Positions 7,569 through 17,448 of a stretch of 32,980 nt of DNA are shown here, piece after piece. A model generated the notes under the pieces. The model was given only the letters and a program-made list of their open reading frames with translations. It did not search any database and was not told the DNA's origin. The translations under genes were made by a program, and so were the position numbers. Location: positions 1-32,980 of the forward strand of contig NZ_WOFU01000020.1 of NCBI RefSeq assembly GCF_016879755.1. The letters are read 5' to 3'. This DNA comes from Bacillus sp. B15-48. GTDB taxonomy: Bacteria > Bacillota > Bacilli > Bacillales > Cytobacillaceae. How positions within the stretch are numbered: position 1 is the stretch's first letter; every line of letters begins with the position of its first letter.

Positions 7569-7597
7569 AAAAAACAGGCTCTGAAGCAGAGCCTGTT
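7569..7597 (-). terminator. Rho-independent terminator of ydcC
   Basis: A perfect 11-bp stem AACAGGCTCTG / CAGAGCCTGTT with a 3-nt loop is followed by a T-run on the minus strand, just after the ydcC stop. Confidence 0.95.
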
Positions 7598-7607
7598 CCT
7601 ATCCAAC

Positions 7608-8621
7608 CTATTTTACAACATCACCTTGAACGGACCTTGCTACCATCTCCATTTCCTCTGGGGTCAAGTCATTAGAAGCAAGTAAATATTCGACACCTTG
7701 ATGTGTCCATCTGATTGAGTTAGCGGACTGAGCGCCAATTGTAAATCCTAAATCAATCGGGTTGCCATTAACAGACACAGGATAAGCTCCATCTTCCATA
7801 ACCCCTGCTTTTTCTTGAACAAGAGTATAGGATTTTTCCCCACTGTAAGTTAAAACGATCCTTTTCCCACTTTCAGTATTTACTTCTTTTTCATCCGTCA
7901 ACTTAACACCAGGAATCTCGGCTAGCGGATACTTAACTGTGAATTGTCTATCACTACCATCAGCCATAACCGGTATTTCCAACTGAGAGGCAGTCATGTT
8001 TTTCTTCATATCGAAAGCATCTTCATCAAACTCTGTACCAAGTTCGACTTTTGAAAACTCAACAGTGACGAGCGCATTCCGGTCTGTATCCATTACTTTC
8101 ACACTCGCTGGAGTCAAATCTTTTTTATTAAGTTTAATTTCTTGTATTGGTAGCATTTGATTATTTTGATAACGCGTTTTTGTTTCAAAAACATAATGTT
8201 CTTCCGCTTCGGTGTATTTTGCCTCTTTATCCTCAAGGATATCCTTCACCAATGATTCATATAAATAGGCTTGGCTGCTATTTTGTGGCCAATTGCTTTG
8301 AAAACGGAAACTTTTGTTCAATGCGGGGGTTAATACAAAGACTCCTTCTTCATTCCTTAGAATCATTTGACTTTGATCCTTTTCAGCATTTTTTAAATGC
8401 ACACGATAAAAATTAGGATCCTTATGCCAGATTTCCACCTCATAAACTTGCGGTTCCGATCCCATTTGCAACGTCATCTCCGCTGTAGCTTTGTAGCTCT
8501 TCAATTCCGTAAGTGTCCTATCCAAATCTTTGACGACAGACTCATGAGATTTCGCTCCACATGCTGCCAAAACGAATACAACCATCACCCCGGCGAGAAG
8601 CAGCAAAAGCTTATTTTTCAT
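7608..8621 (-). CDS. ydcC: YdcC, LolA/outer-membrane-lipoprotein-carrier-like lipoprotein
   Basis: A membrane-anchored lipoprotein of 337 residues. The signal peptide MKNKLLLLLAGVMVVFVLAAC ends in the lipobox LAAC, with Cys21 as the lipidated residue. The rest is a LolA/MucB-like beta fold exposed outside the membrane. Its substrate is not known; the B. subtilis orthologue is expressed during sporulation. An upstream in-frame ATG at 8768 would place 49 unrelated residues before the signal peptide. The start at 8621 is preceded by AGGGG 8 nt away and AAGGA adjacent. It lies about 150 bp after acpS and ends with a strong terminator. Confidence 0.92.
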   Translation of the reverse strand: MKNKLLLLLAGVMVVFVLAACGAKSHESVVKDLDRTLTELKSYKATAEMTLQMGSEPQVYEVEIWHKDPNFYRVHLKNAEKDQSQMILRNEEGVFVLTPALNKSFRFQSNWPQNSSQAYLYESLVKDILEDKEAKYTEAEEHYVFETKTRYQNNQMLPIQEIKLNKKDLTPASVKVMDTDRNALVTVEFSKVELGTEFDEDAFDMKKNMTASQLEIPVMADGSDRQFTVKYPLAEIPGVKLTDEKEVNTESGKRIVLTYSGEKSYTLVQEKAGVMEDGAYPVSVNGNPIDLGFTIGAQSANSIRWTHQGVEYLLASNDLTPEEMEMVARSVQGDVVK

Positions 8622-8771
8622 TCCTTCAACCCCTTTTAGTCTAGTTTCATCGTGGAAGGGAAAGAAAAGACAATCTACAGCTATGTTCCCGCCGCTAAGG
8701 TCTCTCTCCCCTGTTGCACTATGAATATATGAGACAACCATAGGGTTTATGACCAAGCTTTTTGACAAGCG

Positions 8772-9125
8772 TTAAATATTTTCGATGATTACCTGGGCAG
8801 CCGCATATTCGCGACTATGAGTGATCGATAAATGGACACCATGTGATAAAGGCTTAATAATAAGCGGTTTTCCTTTTTCATTTTTTGCTATTTCGATATC
8901 TAAAAAGGACAAATCGCCGCCAATTCCCGTGCCATTAGCCTTTGCAAAAGCCTCCTTTGCCGCAAAACGGCCGGCTAAGAATTCAACCTTCCTTCGATCC
9001 GTTAATGTGTCATATATTTTCTTTTCATTCATTGTTAAAATTCGGTCAGGAAATTTCTTTTGTTTTTCTAACAACTTCGCAATCCGATTCATTTCAACGA
9101 TATCTAATCCAATTCCAGCAATCAA
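8772..9125 (-). CDS. acpS: AcpS, holo-[acyl-carrier-protein] synthase
   Basis: Transfers 4'-phosphopantetheine from CoA to the serine of acyl carrier protein, activating fatty acid synthesis. The 117-residue protein has the magnesium-binding GIGLDIVE with Asp8 and [16 protein letters not shown] with Glu58, the two invariant acidic residues, plus [12 protein letters not shown]. The start codon is TTG, preceded by AAGGAG. Gene order acpS-ydcC-alr matches B. subtilis. The upstream neighbour, a rhomboid gene, is divergent. Confidence 0.96.
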   Translation of the reverse strand: MIAGIGLDIVEMNRIAKLLEKQKKFPDRILTMNEKKIYDTLTDRRKVEFLAGRFAAKEAFAKANGTGIGGDLSFLDIEIAKNEKGKPLIIKPLSHGVHLSITHSREYAAAQVIIENI

Positions 9126-9239
9126 TTTACAAGTCTCCTTCTAAAAAACAAATTAAATCATACTAAATGAAGTAAATCTATGGAGTTTTCCACCCGTAAA
9201 AGGCTATTCTTAAGATAAGAGGTTTTCAGGAGGTTTTAT

Positions 9240-9830
9240 ATGTTTTTACGTACGGAAAGTTTTCGTGAGTTCTTACGCTTCTATCCAGTGGTATCACTAA
9301 TTCTATTCATTCATTTATTGGTTTTTCTTGCAACCACATTGCCCATTTTGCCAAGCAAAGAAATTTTCGCCCTCCTAGCTGGGGTCAATCTCTACATTGT
9401 TGAGGGAGAAATTTGGCGGCTTTTCACACCGATATTTACACACTCAGGCTTTACCCATTTATTATTCAACAGCTTTTCACTCGTCCTTTTTGCACCTGCT
9501 TTAGAAAGAATGCTCGGACCTGGAAAGTTTATTGCAATCTATTTATTAACGGGCATTTCCGCAAATATCGCTACATTATTGCTTGAGCCATTAACATATA
9601 TCCATGTTGGATCAAGTGGAGCGATCTTCGGCCTTTTCGGATTTTATATTAGTATGATTATGTTCCGAAAAGATTTGTTATCGAAGGTAAACTCACAAAC
9701 AATCCTTACAATCGCGGTCATCAGTGTGATTATGACCTTTGTTCAACCAAATATTAATATTACTGCCCATATTTTCGGCTTAATTGCAGGCTTTTTAACA
9801 GGGAGAATTTTTTTCACAAGACGTCGTTAA
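9240..9830 (+). CDS. ydcA: Rhomboid-family intramembrane serine protease (YdcA-like)
   Basis: A polytopic membrane protease of 196 residues that cleaves transmembrane substrates; its substrates here are unknown. Rhomboid signatures are complete: the WR loop EIWRLFTPIFTHSGFTHLLFN with Asn77, the catalytic serine in GSSGAIFG (Ser126), and the catalytic histidine in ITAHIFGLIAGF (His177). Six membrane segments can be drawn. The start has a perfect AGGAGG 6 nt upstream. It is divergent from acpS and shares a bidirectional terminator with convergent ydbT. Confidence 0.93.
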   Translation: MFLRTESFREFLRFYPVVSLILFIHLLVFLATTLPILPSKEIFALLAGVNLYIVEGEIWRLFTPIFTHSGFTHLLFNSFSLVLFAPALERMLGPGKFIAIYLLTGISANIATLLLEPLTYIHVGSSGAIFGLFGFYISMIMFRKDLLSKVNSQTILTIAVISVIMTFVQPNINITAHIFGLIAGFLTGRIFFTRRR

Positions 9831-9842
9831 TATTACAGATAG

Positions 9843-9866
9843 AAAAGCGCCGGAATGGCGCTTTTT
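9843..9866. terminator. Bidirectional terminator between ydcA and ydbT
   Basis: AAAAGCGCC and GGCGCTTTT form a 9-bp stem with a 5-nt loop and T-rich flanks on both strands. The ydbT stop codon (9867-9865) lies at the edge of the hairpin. Confidence 0.92.
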
Positions 9867-11334
9867 ATCTTTGGCTATCTTCTTGACACTGATTGATATT
9901 TGAATAAGAGTACCATTTATAAACTTTATCAATCTCTTCACCTTCTAGATCGACAACTCTTCCGCCTGAGCCTCCATGACCTGATTTAACCGTCGCTTCA
10001 ATTGTTGCCAGCTTTTTCCTTGCTTGAAAGTAACTTTTTTTCACACTAAGTGACTGGATTTTTTCCCTCTTCATAAAAACCGTGTTTTTCACAAACTGCC
10101 TGTATCTTAAAATTAACACATCTTGATTAACCCCTGATGCTGCATCTTTAAAAATAAGCCATGCCCAAAATGCAGAGAAAAAGACCAATAGCAATGAAAG
10201 ATAACCCCATGGACGAATATGGTAAATCAGCATCAAGGCAATTGGGATAACGAAGATCCAGGCTTTAAACAAATACCGGCGATAAGCTCGGCTAGGGGCG
10301 CTTATTAAAGGCGCATTAAACGGATAGCCGATTAAATACGGCTCAAGAAGTGTGGCAATCTCCCGCTTTTTTATTAAAGGTAAAATAAGTACTTTGGAAC
10401 TCTCCTCATTGAGTGCAGAACCTCCAGCACTATCCACATAGACAGAAGCAAGACCAAACGGTTGCCTCAATACATTTTCGCTATATCTTACCGCTTGTAT
10501 TCGGTGAAGAGGAATCGTAAATTGCTTTTTCTCAAGCAACCCTCTCGTAATGATTAAATCATTATCCACCTTTTTAAGAGTGAAACTCGCATACTTCAAC
10601 ATCGTTCCAATCACGGAAATACTCCAAGCAATGAGGAACACCAAAAAGACAATGATACTAATAAACATGATCCCAAAAGAAATAAGATGTTCCACTTCAT
10701 TAAATAGCCGGTCATACGGAATTAATTCATCAAATTGGATGATAAAAGCAAATATAGCCGAAAGAACAACCCCAACTCCTCCAGAGGTAGAAGCGAGCAA
10801 TAGCAGCTGACCAATCGTAATTTTATAAATGATCTCTTCCCGTTCAATAACTTCTTCCTGTTCACTTGTGTGCGAGGATTTTTTTATCGAAACGAGTAGC
10901 TCATGGATTTGCTCCGCTTCTCCCTTCGCAACTGCTGTTAACACAGCCTCTGCCTCTTCTCCCCCTGCGCCCCCTGCAGTCTCTACTTTTACCTTAACAA
11001 GCCCAAGTGGGCGATGGAAAATCCCTGCTGAAACATCAAGACTCTGAATTCTTTCGAAGGGAATGTATCGTTTTTTACGCACAAAAATCCCATGTTCAAT
11101 CCGTAATTCTCCCTCTTGTACTCGATAGGTGAAACGATACCACGAAAGAAATCCCGAAACGAGAACAAGCAGCAGCACAACTATAGAAGTAATTATATAA
11201 AATAATTTCCCGTCTCCCCATCTATCTCCAAAAACAAAAAACAATATAAAAGGAATAATTAATTCCTTCAGTTGACGAAGTGTATTCAAAAGGGCAGCGA
11301 GCGGATGTAATCTTTTCGGTTCAAACATCTTCAT
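9865..11334 (-). CDS. ydbT: YdbT, membrane protein with three bacterial PH-like (bPH2) domains
   Basis: The 489-residue membrane protein has paired hydrophobic segments near 20-65, 175-245 and 350-395. Each pair is followed by a bPH2 (DUF304) beta domain, recognisable by FTYRVQEGELRIEHGIFVRKKRYIPFERIQSLDV, its second copy LIITRGLLEKKQFTIPLHRIQAVRYSENVLRQPFG and a third near 400-460. The molecular role is unknown. In B. subtilis ydbS-ydbT belongs to the sigma-W regulon and confers resistance to some antimicrobial peptides, but I see no sigma-W promoter here. It overlaps the end of ydbS by 14 bp, with GAGG 7 nt before the ATG. Confidence 0.9.
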   Translation of the reverse strand: MKMFEPKRLHPLAALLNTLRQLKELIIPFILFFVFGDRWGDGKLFYIITSIVVLLLVLVSGFLSWYRFTYRVQEGELRIEHGIFVRKKRYIPFERIQSLDVSAGIFHRPLGLVKVKVETAGGAGGEEAEAVLTAVAKGEAEQIHELLVSIKKSSHTSEQEEVIEREEIIYKITIGQLLLLASTSGGVGVVLSAIFAFIIQFDELIPYDRLFNEVEHLISFGIMFISIIVFLVFLIAWSISVIGTMLKYASFTLKKVDNDLIITRGLLEKKQFTIPLHRIQAVRYSENVLRQPFGLASVYVDSAGGSALNEESSKVLILPLIKKREIATLLEPYLIGYPFNAPLISAPSRAYRRYLFKAWIFVIPIALMLIYHIRPWGYLSLLLVFFSAFWAWLIFKDAASGVNQDVLILRYRQFVKNTVFMKREKIQSLSVKKSYFQARKKLATIEATVKSGHGGSGGRVVDLEGEEIDKVYKWYSYSNINQCQEDSQR

Positions 11335-11800
11335 CTGCTACCCTCGCCAATTTCGAGATAGAGTGTCTTAATTCTTCCGCTTCTTCCATATCAAGTGCGG
11401 GAATTTCATGAATCGTCGCTGCCGTTGAAATCATCACCGTTGATAATCGATATTTTCTTAATATCGGACCTTGTTGTGTATCAACATGTTGGACTCTAAT
11501 CATTGGAATAAGCGTACGCTTAATAATGAAAACGCCACGCTGAAGCTCAATTTCCTGTTCCCTCACTTCATAGCGCCACCGCCTCCAGCGCAGCTTCGGA
11601 AGGAATAAAATCATAAAAGAACTATATAACAGTCCAATCGTAATGATGATAACAATCATCCAAGTCGGCCAATTAAAAATAACCGCCAAGGCAATAAACA
11701 CCGCTCCAAAAATCCAAAGGATGGCCGATTGGATCATTCCCGAAATTTTCCAAACGGTCAATGCCCGTTGTGATATTCTCGTTTTTGGCTCTGGAATCAT
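11321..11800 (-). CDS. ydbS: YdbS, small bPH2-domain membrane protein
   Basis: The 159-residue protein has two membrane helices (about 20-65) and one bPH2 domain (about 75-145, containing RYEVREQEIELQRGVFIIKRTLIPMIRVQHVDT). It is the partner of YdbT, whose gene overlaps it. AGGGGGA stands about 7 nt before the ATG. Upstream is a 116-bp gap to uvsE with a TTGTATACT-like -10 and a small AGTGG/CCACT hairpin, but no TGAAAC-CGTA pair, so sigma-W control known from B. subtilis is not supported by this sequence. Confidence 0.9.
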   Translation of the reverse strand: MIPEPKTRISQRALTVWKISGMIQSAILWIFGAVFIALAVIFNWPTWMIVIIITIGLLYSSFMILFLPKLRWRRWRYEVREQEIELQRGVFIIKRTLIPMIRVQHVDTQQGPILRKYRLSTVMISTAATIHEIPALDMEEAEELRHSISKLARVADEDV

Positions 11801-11916
11801 GGTCGATCCCCCTATTTGTATATTTAGTGGAGTTCCGCCACTTCAATTTATAGTAAAAGTATACAACACGCACCCATGGAATTGGGGGATTTTTCTAAAA
11901 ATATAGAGACGTAAAA

Positions 11917-12882
11917 TTAACTTAGCTCAAAACTCGCGCCGTCGACCATTTTCACACCTTCAGTTCCTTTAAGATCTTCAACTAACTTAAATAAAGCAGC
12001 ATCCTTCTTCTTTGCTTCAATCATACAGTGTATTTCGGTGACAGAACCTTTTATCTTATCTAAAAAACGCATAATCATTTCCGCATCAATATAATCTGCA
12101 TGTGCACGAAAATCCTTCTCTGATTTGGGACTCGAAATATGCATTTTGAGTGGCAGAGGGGATGTTTTCCATGTTTGAACAACCCTTTCCCACTGATATT
12201 CCCAATCATCTTTTTCAAAATTTGCGAGATGATGATGATAATCAAACACAAGTGGAATACCGAGTTTTTCACAAAGATATAATGTATCATTTAATGTAAA
12301 GGTCGTATCATCATTTTCGAGCATAATCATTTTTTGAAGGTTATAAGAAATGAAGCCCCAATTATGGATAAATTGTTCAAGTGCTTTTTCCTTATCCTCG
12401 TGAGCTCCACCGATATGTAAAACACAGCGATGCGTAGAATCAATTTCCATCCCTTTTAAAAGAGCTTCATGCATTGCGAGTGTCTTTAATGATTGCAACA
12501 ATGTTTCTTTTTTTGTTGTGTTCAGAATCACAAAGTGATCTGGATGGAAGTCAACCCGCATTGGGTGCTCCTGTAAAAAATCACTGATTTGTTTTAAGGG
12601 TTTAGCTAAAGCTTGCATATACCTCCAATCACTGAGATCAGGATGATTCGCAAGTGGAATCAGTCGAGAGCTTAGCCGAAAAAAGGAAATATCATTCACT
12701 TTATTATGTTTCAAAAGGCGCAAACAATTTTCCAAATTGGAAATCGCAATCCGCTCAAGCTTGCGAATGGCTGCATCCCGATCTGTGAGTGTTTGAAATT
12801 GTTTATATGTCATCGTCTGTGAAGGTGAACAGTTTTGCAATTCCACACTCATCGCCACATACCCAAGTTTCACAATCATCAT
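11917..12882 (-). CDS. uvsE: UvsE, UV damage endonuclease
   Basis: A TIM-barrel endonuclease that nicks DNA 5' of UV photoproducts, starting an alternative excision repair path. The 321-residue protein shows the family signatures LGYVAMS at the N terminus, NDISFFRLSSRLIPLANHP, RVDFHPDHFVILN, VLHIGGAH, MLENDD, LVFDYHHH, KMHISSPK and CMIEAKKKDAA. The histidines and acidic residues in these motifs form the metal site. The start is the first of two adjacent ATGs, 11 nt after AAGGGGA. B. subtilis carries its uvsE (ywjD) elsewhere, so the placement between ydbS and cshA is a local difference. No LexA box is visible upstream. Confidence 0.93.
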   Translation of the reverse strand: MMIVKLGYVAMSVELQNCSPSQTMTYKQFQTLTDRDAAIRKLERIAISNLENCLRLLKHNKVNDISFFRLSSRLIPLANHPDLSDWRYMQALAKPLKQISDFLQEHPMRVDFHPDHFVILNTTKKETLLQSLKTLAMHEALLKGMEIDSTHRCVLHIGGAHEDKEKALEQFIHNWGFISYNLQKMIMLENDDTTFTLNDTLYLCEKLGIPLVFDYHHHLANFEKDDWEYQWERVVQTWKTSPLPLKMHISSPKSEKDFRAHADYIDAEMIMRFLDKIKGSVTEIHCMIEAKKKDAALFKLVEDLKGTEGVKMVDGASFELS

Positions 12883-12940
12883 AAACGTCTGATTCCCCTT
12901 TGTTACTTTTCTCGTAGTATGCCTTTTTTTTATAAAAATA

Positions 12941-12969
12941 AAAAAAAGAGAGCAAAGTTATGCTCTCTT
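12941..12969 (-). terminator. Rho-independent terminator of cshA
   Basis: A 9-bp stem AAGAGAGCA / TGCTCTCTT with a short loop is followed by a long T-run on the minus strand, 10 bp after the cshA stop. Confidence 0.94.
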
Positions 12970-12978
12970 AATGAATGA

Positions 12979-14427
12979 CTATCTAGGCGTACGTGAAGGC
13001 TTTCCGCCTGTTCTTTTTCCTCCAGTGCGAGGTTTATAATTTTTATTTCGATTATATTCTTGACTTCTTCTACGTTCTTGTGGCTTTTTGTTGTTGTCTC
13101 TCCTTGAGTGCAACGGCTTTTCTTCGGTCAATTTTACTGGAGTCGTGTCTGGCTCTTTTGTTAACATTTTTAAAACAGAAGCGACAACCGTAACCGAATC
13201 ATGATCACGCAGTAGTTCTTCTGCTGCTTGACGATAAAATTGCAGATTGTTGGATTCAATCGTTTGAACAATTTTATCAAGTACAGCCTTCTGTTGACCT
13301 TCAAGCGCCTCATCAAGAGTCGGTGCTTGCATGCGCTCCATCCGTTTCTTCGTTGTTCTTTCAACGACGGAAAGATAGGACTTTTCTCTTGCGGTTACAA
13401 AGGTCAACGCCATTCCATGTTTTCCGGCTCGGCCAGTTCGGCCAATTCTGTGAACATAACTTTCTGGATCTTGTGGGATATCAAAATTATATACGTGAGT
13501 AACTCCAGAAATATCAAGACCACGAGCAGCAACATCGGTAGCTACAAGGACGTCAATTGATCCTTCTTTAAATTTGCGTAATACGGACATACGCTTCGCT
13601 TGGGATAAGTCCCCATGAATTCCTTCCGCTGTATAACCGCGTAAATTTAACGCATCAGCAAGCTCATCCACACGCCTTTTTGTGCGACCGAAAACAATCG
13701 CAAGTTCTGGGGATTGAATATCAAGCAAACGCGTTAACACATCAAACTTACTTTTTTCCTGAACCTCAATGTAAAACTGTTCAATCGAAGGGACAGTCAT
13801 TTCTCTAGCTTTGACGCGGATAACTTCAGGATTTTTCATAAAGCGCTCAGCAATCTTCCGAATCGGTGTTGGCATTGTTGCAGAGAACAATAATGTTTGT
13901 CTCTCTTCTGGTATTTGCGAAAGAATGCTCTCAATATCTTCAATAAAGCCCATATTAAGCATTTCATCCGCTTCGTCTAAAATAACCGTATGAACCTGGT
14001 CTAAGCGAATCGTCTTTCTATTAATATGGTCAAGAAGGCGCCCAGGTGTTCCAACAATGATATGCGGTCCTTTTTTCAATGCACGGATTTGTCGATTGAT
14101 ATCTTGCCCACCGTAGATGGCTAATACACTCACACGCTTGCCTGCACCAATTTTATAAAGCTCTTCAGATACTTGAACGGCTAACTCACGAGTTGGAGCA
14201 ATAATCATTCCTTGGATTACACGATTTTCAATTTCAATTTTATCAATGAGTGGAATTCCGAAAGCTGCGGTCTTTCCTGTACCAGTTTGCGCTTGGCCAA
14301 TTAAGTCTTTATTTTGCAGACTCATTGGAATCGTTTCAACTTGAATAGGTGTTGCTTCTTCAAAACCCATATTTTTTAATGACTTTAAGGTTGCGGGGCT
14401 AATCCCCAATTCTTCAAACAATGTCAA
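12979..14427 (-). CDS. cshA: CshA, DEAD-box ATP-dependent RNA helicase
   Basis: An RNA helicase linked to mRNA turnover, ribosome assembly and cold growth. The 482-residue protein has all core motifs: Q motif (GFEEATPIQ), motif I AQTGTGKT (46-53), [18 protein letters not shown] (151-154), [17 protein letters not shown] and [12 protein letters not shown]-terminal extension ends in an Arg/Lys/Gly-rich tail from about 430 that should bind RNA. The start is TTG at 14427, about 11 nt after AAGGAG; an ATG nearer that site is in another frame and meets a stop after seven codons. A gap of more than 500 bp precedes it. Confidence 0.96.
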   Translation of the reverse strand: MTLFEELGISPATLKSLKNMGFEEATPIQVETIPMSLQNKDLIGQAQTGTGKTAAFGIPLIDKIEIENRVIQGMIIAPTRELAVQVSEELYKIGAGKRVSVLAIYGGQDINRQIRALKKGPHIIVGTPGRLLDHINRKTIRLDQVHTVILDEADEMLNMGFIEDIESILSQIPEERQTLLFSATMPTPIRKIAERFMKNPEVIRVKAREMTVPSIEQFYIEVQEKSKFDVLTRLLDIQSPELAIVFGRTKRRVDELADALNLRGYTAEGIHGDLSQAKRMSVLRKFKEGSIDVLVATDVAARGLDISGVTHVYNFDIPQDPESYVHRIGRTGRAGKHGMALTFVTAREKSYLSVVERTTKKRMERMQAPTLDEALEGQQKAVLDKIVQTIESNNLQFYRQAAEELLRDHDSVTVVASVLKMLTKEPDTTPVKLTEEKPLHSRRDNNKKPQERRRSQEYNRNKNYKPRTGGKRTGGKPSRTPR

Positions 14428-14963
14428 ATTTGTTCATTCTCCTTTTAAACTTCAAAATTTATCCTTTTTAAGTGGCTGTTTAAGTTGATCTCGAAATCTT
14501 GCTTATCTGGTTAAAAACACCTTTATGGAGATTGGTGCCAGCGCGCTGTAAATGTAAAGACAGGGCTGGTCTTTATGATTAGCGCGGCTTTTGATAGTAG
14601 CAAAAAAGACAGGTCCATTCAAGATGGTATGTCATTAACAGGATTTTCTTACGTAGACACTTGGTTTTTATCTTACCACCTGATGAAGTTGATTGCAATT
14701 TATCTTTACCACTATCATATTTTTTTCAATCCGGATCGTTTTCACCGGCATAGGGCAATAAACAGCCGTTAAACGGGATATCACTACCATTATTTTCTTA
14801 TAAAATGCTATAATTCGCAAATAATGAGCACTCTATTCTGATATGAATTGTTCCCCATTTTTATTCTTTTAACACAAATGAAAAAGAAAACATTTGAGAA
14901 TGGAAAAAGATGCAGGGGAACAGAAACAACCCCTAGTGATGATCAGAGGTTGTTCAATCTTTG
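14428..14963 (-). other. Long cshA leader region with a nested hairpin
   Basis: No gene is supported in these 536 bases; a plus-strand frame at 14575-14772 lacks a ribosome binding site. At 14537-14589 two inverted repeats are nested: an outer CGCGCT/AGCGCG pair and an inner TAAAGAC/GTCTTTA pair with a 7-nt loop. The region also includes a small CCGTT/AACGG dyad near 14765. If the cshA promoter lies in the AT-rich segment near 14790-14830, the mRNA would carry a structured leader of several hundred nucleotides. This is inference. Confidence 0.45.
14925..14954 (-). terminator. Probable terminator of ddl-murF
   Basis: On the minus strand AACAACCTCT pairs with AGGGGTTGTT (10 bp, one G-T), starting 9 bp after the murF stop. 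The T-run after it is weak (TTTCTGTT). Confidence 0.65.
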
Positions 14964-16340
14964 CTATTTCTGTAATTCAGCTACTACTTCTTCAAGTTTC
15001 ATCCCACGAGAAGCTTTCACAAGAACCAATGTTTCGCTCGTCACTTTATCCTGTAAATGCTTTATAAGTGACGTTTTTTCCTCATAACTAAAAACGCGGT
15101 CTGCCCCTAATGCTTGCTTCGCGCCATTGCCAATGAACGTTCCTAACCGCCCAAACGTAAAGACATAATCAATCTTCTCTTGATCTAATGAGTGACCTAT
15201 TTGATAATGGAATTCTTCCTCAAGTGGACCAAGTTCAAGCATATCACCCAATACGAGGATTTTCCTTTTATATCCATTCGATTGAGCCACTAACTCAATG
15301 GCCGCCTTCATCGACGTTGGACTAGCATTATACGCATCATTGATAATACGTTCCCCACTTTGCCCCTCAACGAGCTCCATGCGCATATTCGTTAATTTAA
15401 GGTTAGCAAAACCTTCGTTCATATTTGAATATGAAACACCAAAAAAGTCTGCTGCCATCATCGCTGCTAATGCATTTAGTATATTATGAGTACCTAGTAT
15501 TGGTAAGTTGAACATTACTTCACTACGATTCGTTATAAACCGACTTCCCGCACCTTCTTGTTCAATATGAACAGGATATAAATCATTATTTGGAGTTCTC
15601 CCAAATGTTTTTAACACACCCGTCCCATTGTATGTTTGAAGCCGTTCCTGAAGCAATGGTTCATCCCCATGATATATAATAAAACCGTTCTCTTTTAAAC
15701 CAAGGATAATTTCAAGCTTCGCTTCTGCGATTGCTTCCCTTGAACCAAGATCAAGTAGATGGGATTCACCAATATTTGTGATAATGACCGCGTCAGGTTT
15801 CGCCAGTTTCGTAAGAAATTCAATTTCTCCACGACTGCTCATACCCATTTCCAGTACAGCGATTTGCGCCTCTTCTTTTAAACTTAAAATGGTTAATGGC
15901 AAACCGATATGATTATTAAAATTCCCCTCTGTCTTCTGCACTTTGTATTTCAAACTAAGCAAATTAGCTGCGATATCTTTCGTTGTCGTCTTTCCGTTGC
16001 TCCCGGTAATACCAAGCACCTTAATATCAAGTTGGTTCCGATAATTGCTAGCTAAATCTTGAAGAGCAGTTAAAGAATCTTCAACCATTAATAACGGCAA
16101 ATGCTTTGGAGGGTTGGGTACATCCTTCTGCCATAATGCTGCTACAGCCCCTCTATGAATCGCTTCCTCGACAAATTTGTGCCCATCCACTTTTTCTCCT
16201 TTGAATGGAATGAACAAGTTGCCTGATTCGATTTTTCGAGAATCAATCGTCACTCCAGTGACAATGATCTCTTCAAAATGGGGATGATGACTTTCTATCC
16301 CTATCATTGCAGCAATTTGTTTTAGGGTTTTATGGATCAT
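14964..16340 (-). CDS. murF: MurF, UDP-N-acetylmuramoyl-tripeptide-D-alanyl-D-alanine ligase
   Basis: Adds the D-Ala-D-Ala dipeptide to UDP-MurNAc-tripeptide, completing the cytoplasmic peptidoglycan precursor. The 458-residue Mur ligase has the substrate-binding N-terminal domain, the ATP loop GITGSNGKTTTKD (110-121), the GNFNNHIGLPLT loop, the central-domain NIGESHLLDLGS and the C-terminal motif NDAYNASPTSM. AGGAGG lies 8 nt before the ATG. It follows ddl by 37 bp on the same strand, so the enzyme making D-Ala-D-Ala and the enzyme using it are likely cotranscribed. Confidence 0.97.
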   Translation of the reverse strand: MIHKTLKQIAAMIGIESHHPHFEEIIVTGVTIDSRKIESGNLFIPFKGEKVDGHKFVEEAIHRGAVAALWQKDVPNPPKHLPLLMVEDSLTALQDLASNYRNQLDIKVLGITGSNGKTTTKDIAANLLSLKYKVQKTEGNFNNHIGLPLTILSLKEEAQIAVLEMGMSSRGEIEFLTKLAKPDAVIITNIGESHLLDLGSREAIAEAKLEIILGLKENGFIIYHGDEPLLQERLQTYNGTGVLKTFGRTPNNDLYPVHIEQEGAGSRFITNRSEVMFNLPILGTHNILNALAAMMAADFFGVSYSNMNEGFANLKLTNMRMELVEGQSGERIINDAYNASPTSMKAAIELVAQSNGYKRKILVLGDMLELGPLEEEFHYQIGHSLDQEKIDYVFTFGRLGTFIGNGAKQALGADRVFSYEEKTSLIKHLQDKVTSETLVLVKASRGMKLEEVVAELQK

Positions 16341-16377
16341 TTCATCTTCCTCCTAAGGCAGAATAGTTAACAGGTTA

Positions 16378-17448
16378 TTAAAACGTATACTTTATTTTTT
16401 GCTTTTCTTCATGACGCTCGATAGCAAGTTCAACGAGGCGCTCAATCAGTTGCGGATATTCAACTCCAGTGTGCTTCCACAATAAAGGAAACATGCTAAA
16501 TGGCGTAAAACCTGGCATTGTATTTACCTCGTTAATTAAAAACTCTCCTTCACTCGTTAAGAAGAAATCAGCCCGCACGAGCCCGGAACAATCGAGTGCT
16601 TTATATGCTCGAATCGCTAATCTTTGGATTGTTTCATACTGGTCTGAAGTTAGATCTGCAGGAATGATAAGCGCCGTATTCCCATCTTCATATTTTGCTT
16701 TATAATCATAAAAGGCCTTTTTCGGTACAATCTCACCGACAACGGAGCATTCTGCCTCATCGTTCCCTAATACGCCAATTTCAATTTCCCTAGCAACCAC
16801 ACCTTGTTCAACGATAATCTTGCGGTCAAACTGAAAGGCCTCCTTAAAAGCTATAACTAGTTCCGCACGATTTGTACATTTAGAAATCCCTACACTGGAA
16901 CCAAGATTTGCTGGTTTAACAAAGGCTGGGTATCCAATATACACTTCTATTTGTTTATATGTTTCTTCTTCAGCTTTTTCCCACTCGCTGCGAATAAAGG
17001 AAACATAGCTCACTTGGGGAAGATCTGCTTGTGAAAAGATATTCTTCATCATCACTTTATCCATTCCAGCGGCAGAAGCAAGTACACCATTCCCAACATA
17101 CGGTAAATTTAATAACTCTAGCATTCCTTGAACAGTGCCATCTTCACCATTGGGCCCATGTAGAAGAGGGAAAATAACATCAAGATTTTCTTCGCCTGCG
17201 AAGATCGCTGGATTGAACGCTGGAGCCGGAAGAGCAGATGCTTGTGGAGTAAATTCCAATGCTTTAAGATTTTCAGCTGGACCAGTTAATTGCATCCCCT
17301 TGATCCACTGTCCTTCTTCCGTAATATAAATTGGGTGAATTTCAAATTTATCATAATTAATCGCTTTCGTTACAGCAAGCGCTGTTTGCATCGATACTTT
17401 ATGTTCAGCCGATTTGCCGCCATAGAGCAGCCCGATTTTTTTCTTCAT
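16378..17448 (-). CDS. ddl: Ddl, D-alanine-D-alanine ligase
   Basis: Joins two D-alanines using ATP. The 356-residue ATP-grasp protein begins [20 protein letters not shown] with the conserved GGxSxEH, continues with [15 protein letters not shown] and [15 protein letters not shown], and has the metal-binding [16 protein letters not shown] near the C terminus. The tyrosine (rather than phenylalanine) in the omega loop ([10 protein letters not shown]) indicates the vancomycin-sensitive D-Ala-D-Ala type. A longer frame begins at 17517, but the ATG at 17448 has GGAGG 7 nt upstream and matches the family N terminus. It is the first gene of ddl-murF, which together with Alr makes the D-alanine branch. 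Confidence 0.96.
   Translation of the reverse strand: MKKKIGLLYGGKSAEHKVSMQTALAVTKAINYDKFEIHPIYITEEGQWIKGMQLTGPAENLKALEFTPQASALPAPAFNPAIFAGEENLDVIFPLLHGPNGEDGTVQGMLELLNLPYVGNGVLASAAGMDKVMMKNIFSQADLPQVSYVSFIRSEWEKAEEETYKQIEVYIGYPAFVKPANLGSSVGISKCTNRAELVIAFKEAFQFDRKIIVEQGVVAREIEIGVLGNDEAECSVVGEIVPKKAFYDYKAKYEDGNTALIIPADLTSDQYETIQRLAIRAYKALDCSGLVRADFFLTSEGEFLINEVNTMPGFTPFSMFPLLWKHTGVEYPQLIERLVELAIERHEEKQKIKYTF

Noticed and set aside
8622-8768. The N-terminal extension of YdcC from the ATG at 8768.
   Set aside because: It would put 49 residues before a clear lipoprotein signal peptide; the start at 8621 has its own ribosome binding site.
11801-11916. SigW promoter for ydbS-ydbT, expected from B. 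subtilis.
   Set aside because: No TGAAAC with a CGTA at 16-17 nt is present on the minus strand of the gap.
14575-14772. A 65-codon plus-strand frame in the cshA-murF gap.
   Set aside because: It has no ribosome binding site, overlaps the leader hairpin, and its composition and sequence do not look like a protein.
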